Part shown: positions 18,701-30,000 of the stretch, in pieces | Numbering within the stretch: position 1 is the stretch's first letter | Layout: every line of letters starts with the position of its first letter | Source of the DNA: CAWBLP01 sp963721065 | Lineage (GTDB): Bacteria > Pseudomonadota > Alphaproteobacteria > Acetobacterales > Acetobacteraceae | Reading direction: 5' to 3' | DNA: 64,000 nt | Assembly (NCBI GenBank): GCA_963721065.1 | Contig: CAVRHO010000004.1 | Span: 62,001-126,000 of the forward strand | The notes under the pieces: generated by a model | Databases searched by the model: none | What the model saw: the letters and a program-made list of their open reading frames with translations, nothing else | What the model was told of the DNA's origin: nothing | Program-made: the position numbers and the translations under genes

Positions 18701-21535
18701 CGGAAGGCATGCGCTGGCTCCCGGTCGGGGTCGGACACCTATCGATACCAATGCGCTGCCGGAACGCCTGTGCTGCGAGGCGAGGCTGGTCGCCACCGAC
18801 GGCCGGACCGCCACGGTTGACTACAGCCTGTCCGATCACGCCGGAGCGGCGGCGGGCCGGCTTCTGGGCGTGGAAATACGGGCCGTGGCGGCGGGTGCGC
18901 ACCGGGCGCCGGCGCCGGCCCGGTTCTATCAGCTCAAGTGGGCGGAAGCCTCTCCCGACACCGCGGCGCCAGGTCCGCGGCGCTGGATCGTCATGCCTCC
19001 CGGCCGAGCCGCCGATGCGCTTGCCGCGGAACTGCGGCGCGCCGGACAGGACGCCGCCGTCGCCGCCGAACCGGACTGGCGCGGCGGTGCGTGCGTCGTC
19101 TGTCTTGCCGATCCACACGGGTCGGAAGACCCGCCCGGCGCCGGCGCGCTTCCGGTTCTGCGAGCGGCCGCGGCAAACGGCGGTGAACTCGTGCTGGTCA
19201 CGCGCGGCGCGCAGGCGGTTCGTGCCGGGGATCCGCCCGCCGAGCCCCGGCAGGCAGCCTACTGGGGTCTCGGCCGCGTGCTGGCGCGCGAATGCCCGCG
19301 CTTGCCGGTTCGGCTGCTCGACCTCGGCCCGGAGACAAACGCCTCCGCTCTGGCCGCGCAACTCGTCGCGCAGCCTTTGCCGGCGGAGGCGGCGATACGC
19401 GGCGAGACCCGGTTCCACCCCCGCCTGGAAAGCGAGGGTTCCGCCGAGCGGCCGGCCAGGGTGGCGATCCCGGAAGGCCGCGCAGGTTCGCCGGGCCCGG
19501 GCGAGGTAAGCATCGACGTGGTGGCAAGCGGCCTCAATTTCCGCGACGTGCTGCATGCGCGCGGCCTGTTGCCGGAGACCGCCAGCGTCCTGCCCTTCGG
19601 CCTGGAATGCAGCGGTATCGTCCGCGCCGTGGGGACCGGCGTTACCCGCTTCGCTCCGGGCGATGCGGTGATGGCCGGTGTCGCGGCCGGGAGCCTGGGC
19701 GGCCAGGTCACCCTTCCCGAAAGCTTCGTGGTGCCGATCCCGGCGGCAGTCGGCTTCCGTGCCGCCGCGGCACTGCCCATCGCATGGCTCACAGCCAGCT
19801 ATGCGTTCGAACACCTCGCCAGGCTCCGCGCAGGCCAGCGCGTTCTGATCCACGCGGCGGCTGGGGGAGTCGGCCAGGCAGCGGTCGCCCTGGCACAGGC
19901 CCTGGGCGCGGAGGTGCTGGCCACGGCAAGCCGCTGGAAGTGGCCGGCGCTGCGGCGGCAGGGCGTCCGCCATCTGTTCAGTTCCCGTGACACTACGTTT
20001 CCACCCCAGGTCCGGGCGGCGACGGGCGGAGACGGTGTCGATGTCGTGCTGCACAGCCTTGGGGCCGACTTTGTCGCACCCGGGCTCGACTGCCTGGCGC
20101 CCGGCGGCTGCTTCGTGGAAATCGGCAAAATCGGCGCCTGGAGCCCGCAGGCAGTGCAGGCCCGCCGGCCCGACATCCGCTATGAGCAGTTCGACCTGCT
20201 CGATCTGCGGAAGAACCAGCCGCTGATCGCGTCGATGCTGGGGAGGCTGCAGGAGGGGCTTGGCGGCGGGCACCGTCCGGCCACCGCGCATCGAGACCTT
20301 CCCGCTGTCCGAGTCCGACGCGGCATTCGACCATATGGCGCACGCCAGCCATATCGGGAAAATCGTGCTTTGGCACGGACGGCCAAGCAGCACGCCCGTC
20401 ATGCCGGACGCCACCTATCTGGTCACCGGCGGTCTGGGCGGGCTTGGGCTGATCACGGCGCGCTGGCTTGTCGAACGCGGTGCGCGCTTCCTTGTCCTGG
20501 CCGGGCGCCGGCCGCCGACCGCGGCCGCCATGCAGGCTTTGGATGCCCTTCGCCGGACGGGCGCGGAGATTGCCTGCATCACCGCCGACGTGGCGCAGCG
20601 CGAGGAGGTGGCCGCGTTGCTGGCCCGCATCGATCGCGCCTGTCCGCCACTGCGCGGGATCGTGCACGCCGCCGGACAACTCGACGACGCGGCCTTGCCG
20701 AACCAGACCGCCGAAGGTCTGGAGCGGGTCATGGCGGGAAAGCTGCGCGGCGCGCAGCACCTGGACGAACTTACCCGCGCGCGGACCCTGGACTTCTTCT
20801 GGCTGTATTCGTCCCTTGCGGGATTGCTGGGCAATCCCGGACAGGCGAACTACGCGGCCGCCAACGCCGCACTGGATGCGGTGGCACTGCGACGTGCGGC
20901 GCTGGGTCTTCCCGCCCTCAGTATCGACTGGGGGCCTTGGACGGGAACTGGCATGGCAGCGCGGATCGACGCGGCGGCGGGGGCCGCGGCTCCGCTCGAT
21001 CCCGACGCGGCGGGTGCGGTGCTGGACCGATTGCTGGTGTTCCCCGGCGCGCAGGTTGCGGTCACCGGCGCGGGTGGTCTCGATGCTGCGCGTTTCGGGG
21101 CCGGCCGTGCGCCGCCTCTGCTGCAACCCGCAGCGGCAGGCGCGCCGGAGTCCGCGGCTGCCCTTGCGCGATCGCATCAACAACGCGCTGCCGTCCGATC
21201 GCCGGCCTTTGCTGTTCCGCCGCGTGCGCGCGATCGCCGCAGCCGCCCTGCGCATCCAGCCGGAACAGCTCGACCCCGAGCAGGAACTGGCCGCCTCCGG
21301 CTTCGACAGCCTGGTGAACATCGAGGTGAGGGCTGAACTGGAAGAGCAACTTGCGCTGACACTTTCGCCCAGCTTCGGGTTCGATCACCCGACCATCACG
21401 GCCATGGTGGATCATCTGTTGGAACGCCTGGCGCCTGCCGCGCAGACTGATCCGGCTTCCGAACCGCCATCTTCGGCCGACGATCCGGACCCCGCGGCGG
21501 CGCTGATCTCCGAGCTCGAGGGCCTGAAGATATGA
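15726..21535 (+). CDS. Type I PKS 1: KS-AT(inactive)-DH-ER-KR-ACP, four frameshifts
   Basis: This fully reducing module would extend the starter by a saturated C2 unit. KS (15780-17040) is intact: DTACSSAL with Cys, EAHGTGTPLGDPIE and NFGHLESAAG with the two His. The AT region (about 17080-18010) has GLGAGEIAAACAA where GHSxGE is expected, so the catalytic Ser is Ala and the domain cannot load malonyl groups. DH (18100-18860) has HRIDGRPVLA, lacking the usual Pro, but keeps DACLH. ER (19430-20260) has LNFRDVL and AAAGGVGQ; KR (20400-21100) has TGGLGGLGL, an LDD motif and YAAAN; ACP (21200-21430) has GFDSLVN. The frame shifts near 18491 (+1), 18744 (-1), 20262 (+1) and 21156 (+1). Flanking protein stays convincing, so I read it as one gene with probable sequence errors. 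Confidence 0.85.
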
Positions 21536-21541
21536 CCGACC

Positions 21542-24500
21542 ATGCAGGGTGACGCGGAAGGGCCCCAGCACGACCTGCTGAACCGGGCTGTTCATGCGAT
21601 CCGGACGCTCCGCCAGCGACTGGATCGCAGCGAGGCGGCTCGGCGGATGCCGGTTGCGATCATTGGGATGGCATGCCGCTTCCCCGGCGCCTCCGGGCTT
21701 GCAGCGTTCTGGGACCTGCTCGCCGCGGGCCGCGACCCGCTTGGCCCCGTGCCGGCGGAACGCTGGGATATCGAAAGCTTTTACAGCCCGGACCCGCAGG
21801 CGCCGGGCAAGACGGTCGCCCGTGAGGGCGGTTATCTCTCCGGCCTGGAGTGGTTCGACGCCGACTTCTTCGGCATCAGCCCGCGCGAGGCGGTGTTCAT
21901 CGATCCACGCCAGCGGCTGATGCTGGAGACGGCCTGGGAATCGCTGGAGGATGCCGGCGTGCCGCCGCGTTCCCTGGCCGGCTCGCGCACCGGCGTGTTC
22001 GTCGGCACGCTGACCGACGATTACCACCAACTGATCACGGCGGAACCGCACTGGATCTCGGCGGCGACCGGCACCGGCACCGCCAACAGCATCGTGGCCA
22101 ACCGGATTTCCTATTTCCTCGACCTGCGCGGGCCGAGTGTGGCGCTGGACGCCGCTTGCGCCGGCTCGCTGATGGCCATTCTGCTCGGGGTGAAGGCGAT
22201 CCGCGACGGTGAGGCCGACCTGGCATTGTGCGGCGGCGTTGCCGTGAACCTGCTGCCAAGCCCCGATATCAGCTTCTCGCGCATGGGCGCCCTGGCACCC
22301 GGCGCACGCTGTCGCACCTTCGACCAGGATGCCGCCGGCATGGTGCGGTCGGAAGGCGCCGGAATGGTGGTGCTCAAGCCGCTCGACCAGGCCCTGGCCG
22401 ATGGTGACCGGGTGCATGCGGTCATTCGCGGCGGGGCGACGAACCATGACGGGCGCTCGAACGGCATCGCCTCCCCGAACGGCGCGGCGCAGGAGGCACT
22501 GCTGCGCGACGCCTACGCCCAGTCGGGCATCGAGCCGGGCCTGGTGCAATACATCGAGGCGCACGGCACCGGCACGACCGTGGGCGACCGGATCGAGATC
22601 CAGGCGCTGACGCGCATGCTTGGCACGGGCCGCCCGGCCGGACGCCCGGTGGCCATCGGTTCCGTCAAGAGCAACATCGGCCACACCGAATCCGCCGCGG
22701 GTGTCGCCGGCGTCATCAAGACCGCGCTTGCGCTCGAACACCGCGTGCTGCCGCCGAACCTGCACATCCAGACGCTGAATCCCGCGCTGGCCGAGGCTCC
22801 GATCGCCATAACGGTGCCGCAGGCGCTCAGCCCGTTTCCCATGCCCGATGAGCGGCTGACCGCCGGGGTCAGCGGGTTCTCGTTCGGCGGATCGAATGTG
22901 CATCTGGTGCTGGAGGAGGCGGAGCGTCCGCCGGTGCGGGCTGTGTCCGCCGAACGGCCGGAGCTTTGCCTGCTGCCGCTGTCGGCCGCGTCACCGGCTG
23001 CGCTGCGTGAGCAGGCCCGCCGCTACGCCGGATTGCTCGTGGCGCCGGACCGGCCGCGGCTGGCAGACATCTGCTACACCGCCGCGGAACGGCGGTCGCA
23101 TCTCGAGCACCGGCTGGCGGTCGCCGGCCGGGATGCGGCGGAACTCGCAGGGCGGCTGCTGGCGTTCGCCGACGGAACCGGTGAGCAGGATACCGGCCGC
23201 GAAGCCCTGATCGCCGACCAGGCCTTGCGCCGCGGCGAGGTGAACCTCGCGTTCTTCTTCTCCGGACAGGGTTCCGAATGGCTCGGCATGGGGCGCGACC
23301 TGATTGCCGCCGAACCCTGCGTCGCGGACGCGATCGCGCGCATGGAGCCTCTGTTCCTGCGCCATGCCGGCTGGAGCCTTGCCGCGGCGCTGGATGACGC
23401 GACCACCTGGCCACGCGATATCGATGTGATCCAGCCGACGGTCTTTGCGCTCCAGGTCGCCCTGGCGGCGCTCTGGCAATCGCTGGGCGTCCGGCCAAAC
23501 GCGATCGTCGGCCAAAGCATGGGCGAGGTCGCGGCGGCTCATGTCGCCGGTGCGCTGGACCTCGAAACGGCGATACGCGTCATCGTCGCCCGCAGCCGGC
23601 TGATGCGCGAGGCCATGCGCCAGGGTGCGACAGCAGTCATCGGCCTGCCGGCTGACGACATGCGTGCCCGACTGGATCGCTATGGCGGCCGGCTCGACAT
23701 CGCGGGCACCACGAGCTTCACCGCGACACTCGTTGCCGGCGAAACCGACGCGCTGCGGAACCTGCTGGGTGCGCTCGAGGACGAGGGGGTTTTCGGCCGG
23801 CTGCTGGATACGGTGGAAGTGGCGGCCCACAGCCCCGCCATGGATCCCCTGTGCCCGCGGCTGGCCGCCGCGGTCGCCGACATCGTGCCGCGCCCCGCCG
23901 CCGTTCCGCTCTGGTCCACGGTCACCGCCGGCCCGATCGCCGGCACGGAACTGGACGCCGGGTACTGGGCACGCAACCTGCGTCAGCCGTTTCGGGCCGC
24001 CGAGACGGTGGCGCGCATGGGTGCCGAGGGCTGCTCGCTCTTCCTGGAAGTGAGTCCGCATCCGGTGGTGGTCGGCGCGTTGCGCCAGTGCCTGGAGCAC
24101 GCAGGCATCCCGGGACGCGCTCTGCGGTCACTGACGCGAACCCTCGACGGACCGCTCGCCATGCGGAGCGCCCTCGGCGGGCTGCATGCCGCAGGATTCC
24201 CCATCGACTGGGAGCGGTTGCGCGCGCCGGAGGCGCGTCCGGCGGACCTGCCGACCTATCCCTGGCAGCGCACGCGGCATTGGGTGGACGCTCTGGGCAC
24301 GCCCAACCTGTTCGTCGGCAGCACCGCGACCCGCGGTGTCCACCCGCTGCTCGGCGCACAGACCCAACTCGCCGGCACCGATACGGCGGTCGTGTTCGAA
24401 CGCACGCTCGACCGGTCGAGCCTTGCATGGCTGCCGGACCACGCGATCGGCAACGCACCGGTGCTGCCGGCCGCCGCGTATCTGGAAATGGCGCTTGCGG

Positions 24501-27007
24501 CGGTGCGCCACGGGTTCGGGTGGGAGCAGGCGGAGATCGGGAGCGCGCGTTTCGAGCGCCTGCTGGCTCTCCCCAAAGACGGCGCGCTGACCGTGCAGAC
24601 CCTGCTCCGTCGCACCGGCGATGGAACGGCCAGCGTGGCGGTGCATGCGCGCCCGGCTGACCCGGTTGGATCGGCTGGCGCGTCAGCCTGGACGCGGCAC
24701 GCGACGCTGGATCTGCAATCGTCCGGATCATCGGCAACGCCGCCTGGGCCACCCGCCCGGCCCCTCCCCGATATCGAGGTGGATGGGTTCTATGCCGATC
24801 TGGCCGGCCGCGGCCTGTGCTATGGCCCGGCATTCCGCGGTATTGCGCGGGTCTCGGGCGGCGACGGTTCGGCATTCGGCGAGATTGCGCTTCCTGCCGC
24901 GGCGGGCAGCAGCAGCGGCTATATCGTCCACCCCGCGCTGCTGGATGCCGCGATCCAGGTGGTCGCGGCTGCGCTGCCCGCCGACGGTCAGGTCTATCTT
25001 CCAACCGGTGCGGCCGGGCTCCGTATCTTCGGTCCGATCCAGGGCACCGCGCGGATATCGGTGCGCCTGCTCGACGATGCCGCACCGGCGCAGAGAACGC
25101 TTGCGGCTTCCATCCTGCTGAGCGCACCGGACGGGCAGGTTCTGGCGCGGATCGCCCGCCTCGAACTCACGGCCCTCAACGCCGCGGGCGCAGCGCTCCC
25201 GGACCCGTCGCGAATGCTCTACCGCCTGGACTGGCGGGCAGCCCGGCCCGAACCGGTGCAACAACCCGGCCGCTTTCTGGTCTGTGCGGATCGTGGCGGC
25301 TTCGGCGACGCGATCGCCGCCGAGCTGGAGCGACGCGGTGCCCGGTGCCTGATGCTGCACGCCGGCCCACAGGGCCTGGCGGAGCTTCGCGCGGCAGCGG
25401 CGGAGCCGGTCCTTGGCCTGGTCAATACGTGGAACCTCGATGCCGCCGCGCCCGACGAGGGCGGGCCGGAGGCAACGGCCCGGTCGATCCTGGGAACAGC
25501 GCTTGCCGCCGTCCAGGCGCTGGCCGGCCGACAGGTGCCGGTCGCGCTCATCACGCGCGGCGCACAGGCCGTCCAGCCCGACGGGCGGGACCTCGTCGCG
25601 CTGCCACAGGCGGCGCTCTGGGGCTTCGGTCGCGTGCTGGCACTGGAACATCCGGAGCTGTCCGGCGGCATGCTGGATCTCGATCCGGCCATGGGTCCGG
25701 AACAGGCCTCGCTCGCGGTCGATGCCCTGCTGGCATCCGGTCCGGGGCGCCAGCAGGCGCTGCGCGGTGGGATCCGCCTCGAAGCGAACCTGGTGCGTGC
25801 GGAGCCGGTGCCAGCGACGGCGCTGACCCTCCGCCCGGACGCGACCTACCTGATCACTGGCGGCCTGTCGGGGCTTGGACTGCGCACGGCGCAATGGCTG
25901 GCCGAACGCGGTGCGCGGCGGCTTCTGCTGCTTGGACGCCGGGTGCCGCCGCCGCGTGCGCAGTGGCGTGCCATCGCGCCGGGCAGCGAGACGTTCCGGC
26001 AAGTGACCGCGCTGCGCGACCTGGAAGCGCTTGGTGTCTCCGTGCAGGTGGCCGCCTGCGATGTTGCGGAGCGGGACGCCCTGGCCGCCATCCTCGAGCG
26101 GCACCGGCAGGAGCTGCACCCGCCGATCCGGGGCATTGTGCATGCGGCTGGACAGATTGCCGACGGGCTGATGCTGTCGATGACGCCGGATGCGTTCGAC
26201 GCGCCAATGGCGGCCAAGGTGGCAGGCGCCTGGAACCTTCATACGCTGACACGCTCGCTCGAGCTGGACTTCTTCGTCCTCTATGCCAGCGCAACCGGCG
26301 TACTCGGGCAGGTGGGACAGGCGAATTACGCCGCTGCCAACGCATTCGAGGACGCGCTCGCCTGGCATCGCCGGGCACTTGGGTTGCCGGCAACCGCGCT
26401 CGACTGGGGGCCGTGGGCCGAGATCGGCATCTACGCGCGGAGTGCGCGCCGCGAGCAAGCCGGCCTGACCGGCGTCACCGACATCGCGCCTGCCGACGGC
26501 ATGGCGGCGCTTGAAACCGTGCTGCGTACCGGTGCGGTGCAGACCGTTGTCGTTGATGCCGACTGGACGCGTGTGCAACCAACGCCGCTGATTCAAGAAC
26601 TAACGACGATCACGTCCGGTGAACCAGCGGACGATGCGGAACAGGCTGATGCAATGGCCGCACTGCTTCTGCTCGAGTCCGCGGAACGACGCAGGGCCGT
26701 GCGGACGATGGTCGCCACGATCATTGCCGCGGTGCTTCGGCTGGAACCGGCACAAATCGATGCGGAACGACAGCTCACTGCCTTTGGCATGGACTCGATC
26801 ATGGCGGTCGAGATCCGAAACCGCGTGCGGCGCAGGTTTGGCATGTCCCTGAGCATTGCGGTCCTGTTCACCGGGTCGGTCGCCGAGATCGCCGCCCTGA
26901 TCGACGAGGGCCTGCTGCAGGATGCCGCGGTTGCGGCAGCACTGGACGAAGTCGAGGCGCTGACGGAACGGGAAGATGCGCTGGCGGGCGCATCGTCTGC
27001 TGCATGA
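21542..27007 (+). CDS. Type I PKS 2: KS-AT-DH-KR-ACP
   Basis: This is an intact 1821-residue module that would leave a double bond after extension, as it has DH and KR but no ER. A short coiled docking-like N-terminus (residues 1-35) precedes KS (about 38-460), with the active Cys in LDAACAGSL and His motifs EAHGTGTTVGD and NIGHTESAAG. AT (about 565-865) has GQSMGEVAAAH with the catalytic Ser and VAAHSPAMD at the substrate-selectivity site, which is neither the clear malonyl (HAFH) nor the methylmalonyl (YASH) form. DH (about 930-1210) has HAIGNAPVLP and DAAIQ. KR (about 1430-1640) has TGGLSGLGL and YAAAN. ACP (about 1715-1790) has GMDSIMAVEIRN. It starts 6 bases after PKS 1, and its stop overlaps the NRPS start (ATGA). 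Confidence 0.9.
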   Translation: MQGDAEGPQHDLLNRAVHAIRTLRQRLDRSEAARRMPVAIIGMACRFPGASGLAAFWDLLAAGRDPLGPVPAERWDIESFYSPDPQAPGKTVAREGGYLSGLEWFDADFFGISPREAVFIDPRQRLMLETAWESLEDAGVPPRSLAGSRTGVFVGTLTDDYHQLITAEPHWISAATGTGTANSIVANRISYFLDLRGPSVALDAACAGSLMAILLGVKAIRDGEADLALCGGVAVNLLPSPDISFSRMGALAPGARCRTFDQDAAGMVRSEGAGMVVLKPLDQALADGDRVHAVIRGGATNHDGRSNGIASPNGAAQEALLRDAYAQSGIEPGLVQYIEAHGTGTTVGDRIEIQALTRMLGTGRPAGRPVAIGSVKSNIGHTESAAGVAGVIKTALALEHRVLPPNLHIQTLNPALAEAPIAITVPQALSPFPMPDERLTAGVSGFSFGGSNVHLVLEEAERPPVRAVSAERPELCLLPLSAASPAALREQARRYAGLLVAPDRPRLADICYTAAERRSHLEHRLAVAGRDAAELAGRLLAFADGTGEQDTGREALIADQALRRGEVNLAFFFSGQGSEWLGMGRDLIAAEPCVADAIARMEPLFLRHAGWSLAAALDDATTWPRDIDVIQPTVFALQVALAALWQSLGVRPNAIVGQSMGEVAAAHVAGALDLETAIRVIVARSRLMREAMRQGATAVIGLPADDMRARLDRYGGRLDIAGTTSFTATLVAGETDALRNLLGALEDEGVFGRLLDTVEVAAHSPAMDPLCPRLAAAVADIVPRPAAVPLWSTVTAGPIAGTELDAGYWARNLRQPFRAAETVARMGAEGCSLFLEVSPHPVVVGALRQCLEHAGIPGRALRSLTRTLDGPLAMRSALGGLHAAGFPIDWERLRAPEARPADLPTYPWQRTRHWVDALGTPNLFVGSTATRGVHPLLGAQTQLAGTDTAVVFERTLDRSSLAWLPDHAIGNAPVLPAAAYLEMALAAVRHGFGWEQAEIGSARFERLLALPKDGALTVQTLLRRTGDGTASVAVHARPADPVGSAGASAWTRHATLDLQSSGSSATPPGPPARPLPDIEVDGFYADLAGRGLCYGPAFRGIARVSGGDGSAFGEIALPAAAGSSSGYIVHPALLDAAIQVVAAALPADGQVYLPTGAAGLRIFGPIQGTARISVRLLDDAAPAQRTLAASILLSAPDGQVLARIARLELTALNAAGAALPDPSRMLYRLDWRAARPEPVQQPGRFLVCADRGGFGDAIAAELERRGARCLMLHAGPQGLAELRAAAAEPVLGLVNTWNLDAAAPDEGGPEATARSILGTALAAVQALAGRQVPVALITRGAQAVQPDGRDLVALPQAALWGFGRVLALEHPELSGGMLDLDPAMGPEQASLAVDALLASGPGRQQALRGGIRLEANLVRAEPVPATALTLRPDATYLITGGLSGLGLRTAQWLAERGARRLLLLGRRVPPPRAQWRAIAPGSETFRQVTALRDLEALGVSVQVAACDVAERDALAAILERHRQELHPPIRGIVHAAGQIADGLMLSMTPDAFDAPMAAKVAGAWNLHTLTRSLELDFFVLYASATGVLGQVGQANYAAANAFEDALAWHRRALGLPATALDWGPWAEIGIYARSARREQAGLTGVTDIAPADGMAALETVLRTGAVQTVVVDADWTRVQPTPLIQELTTITSGEPADDAEQADAMAALLLLESAERRRAVRTMVATIIAAVLRLEPAQIDAERQLTAFGMDSIMAVEIRNRVRRRFGMSLSIAVLFTGSVAEIAALIDEGLLQDAAVAAALDEVEALTEREDALAGASSAA

Positions 27008-30000
27008 GTGACGACGTCGAATCGCGGATTGCACGACTGACTCCAGCGCAGCGGCGCCTGCTGGCCGAGCGCCTGAGTGCGCGCGCTGCCGGTGCGGGGC
27101 GCATACCGCGCCGGGGGCAGCGCGGTGAGCCGGCGCCGCTCTCGTTCGCACAGGAACGCATCTGGTTCGAGCAGGCGCAGGCACCCGACAGCCCGCATTA
27201 TAACGAGGCGGTTGTGCTGCGCGTCAGCGGACCGTTGCAGGCGGATGCGCTGCGGCGCGCTTTCGCCGACGTGGTGGGGCGGCACGAAATCCTGCGTACC
27301 CGCTTCGTTGACGGCGACAACGGGCCCACGCAGGTCATCGCGGCCTCGGTGCCGGTCGAGTTGCATGCGCTCGCACCGGACGACGTCGAACAGAGCTTGC
27401 GCCGGTTCATCCGGCAAGGTTTCGACCTCGGGCGCGCCCCGCTGTTCCGGCTGGGTCTGTGCATGCTCGGGCCGAACGAGTACGTCGCCGCTCTCGCCGT
27501 CCACCACATCCTGATGGATGGCATGGGCGCGGCGGCGGTCTTCCGCGAATGCTTCGAGGCCTACGCAGCGCTCCAGGCGGGCGGGTCCGCCAGGGTGTCG
27601 CCCCCTGCGATCCACTATGCCGACTACGCGCTATGGGAACGCAGCCGGCTGGCCGGCGGGGCACTGGACGCCGAACGGGACTACTGGGCGCGGCAGGCGG
27701 AGGGCCTGCCCATACCGGCCCTGCCATTCGGGCGTGCGCCGCTGGGGGCGGCCGACGGCCACGGCGCGCGGCATCAGGTGAACATCCCACCGGGCCTGGC
27801 GCAGCGGCTGCGTACGCTGGCGACCGAGGCGGGCACCACGCTTTCGACCGTGCTGCTCGCCGCATTCGCGGCTCTGCTCGGCAGCCATGCGGGGCAGGAG
27901 CGGACCCTTGTCACAGTTCCGGTCACCGCACGCGATGAAGCGGCGGAGCTGGAGCATGGTATCGGTCTGTTCATCAATCTCCTGCCACTGAACCTGCCCT
28001 GTGCACCGCACGAGTGTTTCCGCGGCATCCTGGCGGCCACCGCCGCGGCGGTGATCGCCGCGCGCAGCAACCAGCGCTATCCGTTCCAGAAGACCGTGGA
28101 GATTCTTCGCAAGTCCGGTCGCGGTGCGCGCGACCTGACGGCGGTGATGTTCGACATGCAGGTGCTGCCCGCGGAACTCAAACCGGCGGGGCTCGTGGTC
28201 GAGTACCGTGAGCACGATGCCGGCACGGCGAAATGCGACCTTGGACTGGCGGTACGCGAGGTCGGCCCTGCCCTGCATGCCAGCCTGGAATACGCCAGCG
28301 CACGGTTCAGCGCCGCCGAGATCGCGCTGTTCGGCCGTCAGTTTGTCGAACTGCTGTCCGGCGCGGTGGATGATTGCGACCGCAGCATCGCAGACCTGCT
28401 GCGCCCCGACCGTGCCGAATGGCTGCGGGCCTCCTGCGGACCGGCGCTGCCTGTTCCGGCGATGCGCCTCGAGGCGCTGCTCCGCCAGCGGGTTGCGATG
28501 ACGCCGGACGGGCCGGCGGTCATGTGCGGCAGCGAAGTTCTGACGTTCGCCGACCTGGCGCAGCAGGTGGACACGCTGGCCGACGCGCTGGTGCGGAACG
28601 GCGTGCGACCGGGCATGCGTGTCGCGATCCTTCTGCCGCGTTCCGTGACGCAGATCGTTGCCCTGTTCGCTGCACTGCGGGCCGGCGCAGCCTATGTGCC
28701 GCTGGAGTCCGCCTGGCCGTCCGCGCGTCTGCATGAGGTTATCGCGCAGGCAGCGCCGGCAGCGGTGATCACCACCGACCCCGCCGTCGTGGCCGGCCCC
28801 GCACTGCTGGAGCCCGGCGGCACTCTGCTGCGTCCGGCGACCGCCGGCTGGAACGCCGCGCCGGGTGATCCCGACGACGCCTACGTGATGGTCACGTCCG
28901 GCTCGACCGGCACACCGAAGGGCGTGCGGGTCAGCCAGTCGGCCGTCGTCAATCTTCTCCGTGCCCTGCATCGTGCGATCCATGCCGAAGCGGGCGGACG
29001 ATTGCTGCGCGTGGCCGTCAACGGACCGCTCAGCTTCGACACCTCGGTCAAGCAGATCATCCAGGTGCTCGACGGACACATGCTCGATGTGGTGCCGGAT
29101 GCGGTGCGCACGGACGCCGTTCGCATGCTGGACTATCTGGCGGACCACGCGATCGACGTTCTGGATGCCACCCCGACCCATCTGGCGGCCCTGGTCGAGG
29201 CAGGTCTGCTCGACCCGGCCCGCCATGCCCCGAAGGTTGTGCTGTTGGGTGGTGAGCCGGTTCCGCCGGCGCTGTGGACTGTGCTCGCGAGCGCGCCCCA
29301 CATCCGCGCATTCAACCTCTATGGTCCGACGGAGTGCACGGTGGACACCACCGTGGCGCGGATCGCTCGGGAGCATCCCCGCCCGGTCATCGGACATCCC
29401 CTGGCGAACGTCCGGACCTACGTGGTGGACGCGAATGGCAGGCCCGTCGCACCGGGAATTCCCGGCGAGATCTGGATCGGCGGGGCCGGCGTGTCTCCCG
29501 GCTACTTGCAACATGACACACCGGATGGCGCTTCGTTCGCGCCGGACCCGTGGTCGCATGCCACCGGGGACCGGCTGTACCGAAGCGGGGACCGGGTCCG
29601 CCGTCTCGCCGACGGCGCGCTTGAATTCCTTGGCCGATCGGACGACCAGGTGAAACTGCGCGGCCACCGGATCGAACCCGCGGAAATCGAAGCGGCGCTG
29701 CACCGCCATCCCTGGGTCAGGGAGGCGGCCGTGGTGTTGCGCGGGTCAGGCCCGTCAGCGCGTCTCGCCGCCTATGTCGTGCCGCATGGCAGCGGCGATG
29801 CCGTGCTGCCCGACGGCATGCGCGTCGCGTCCCGGCACCGGGCCGAAACCGCGTTCCTGTTTGCCGAAATCTTCCAACGGCAGGCGTATTTTCGCCATGG
29901 GATCGGCATTGCCGACGGCGCCACCGTGCTCGATGTCGGCGCGAATATCGGCATGTTCGCGCTTGCCGCACATCGCGCCGCGTCCGGCGTGCGCATCCAT

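Noticed and set aside
15726..21535. Programmed frameshifting in PKS 1
   Set aside because: There are four shifts in one gene and similar ones in unrelated genes, with no conserved slippery heptamer and stem at the sites. Error or mutation is simpler.
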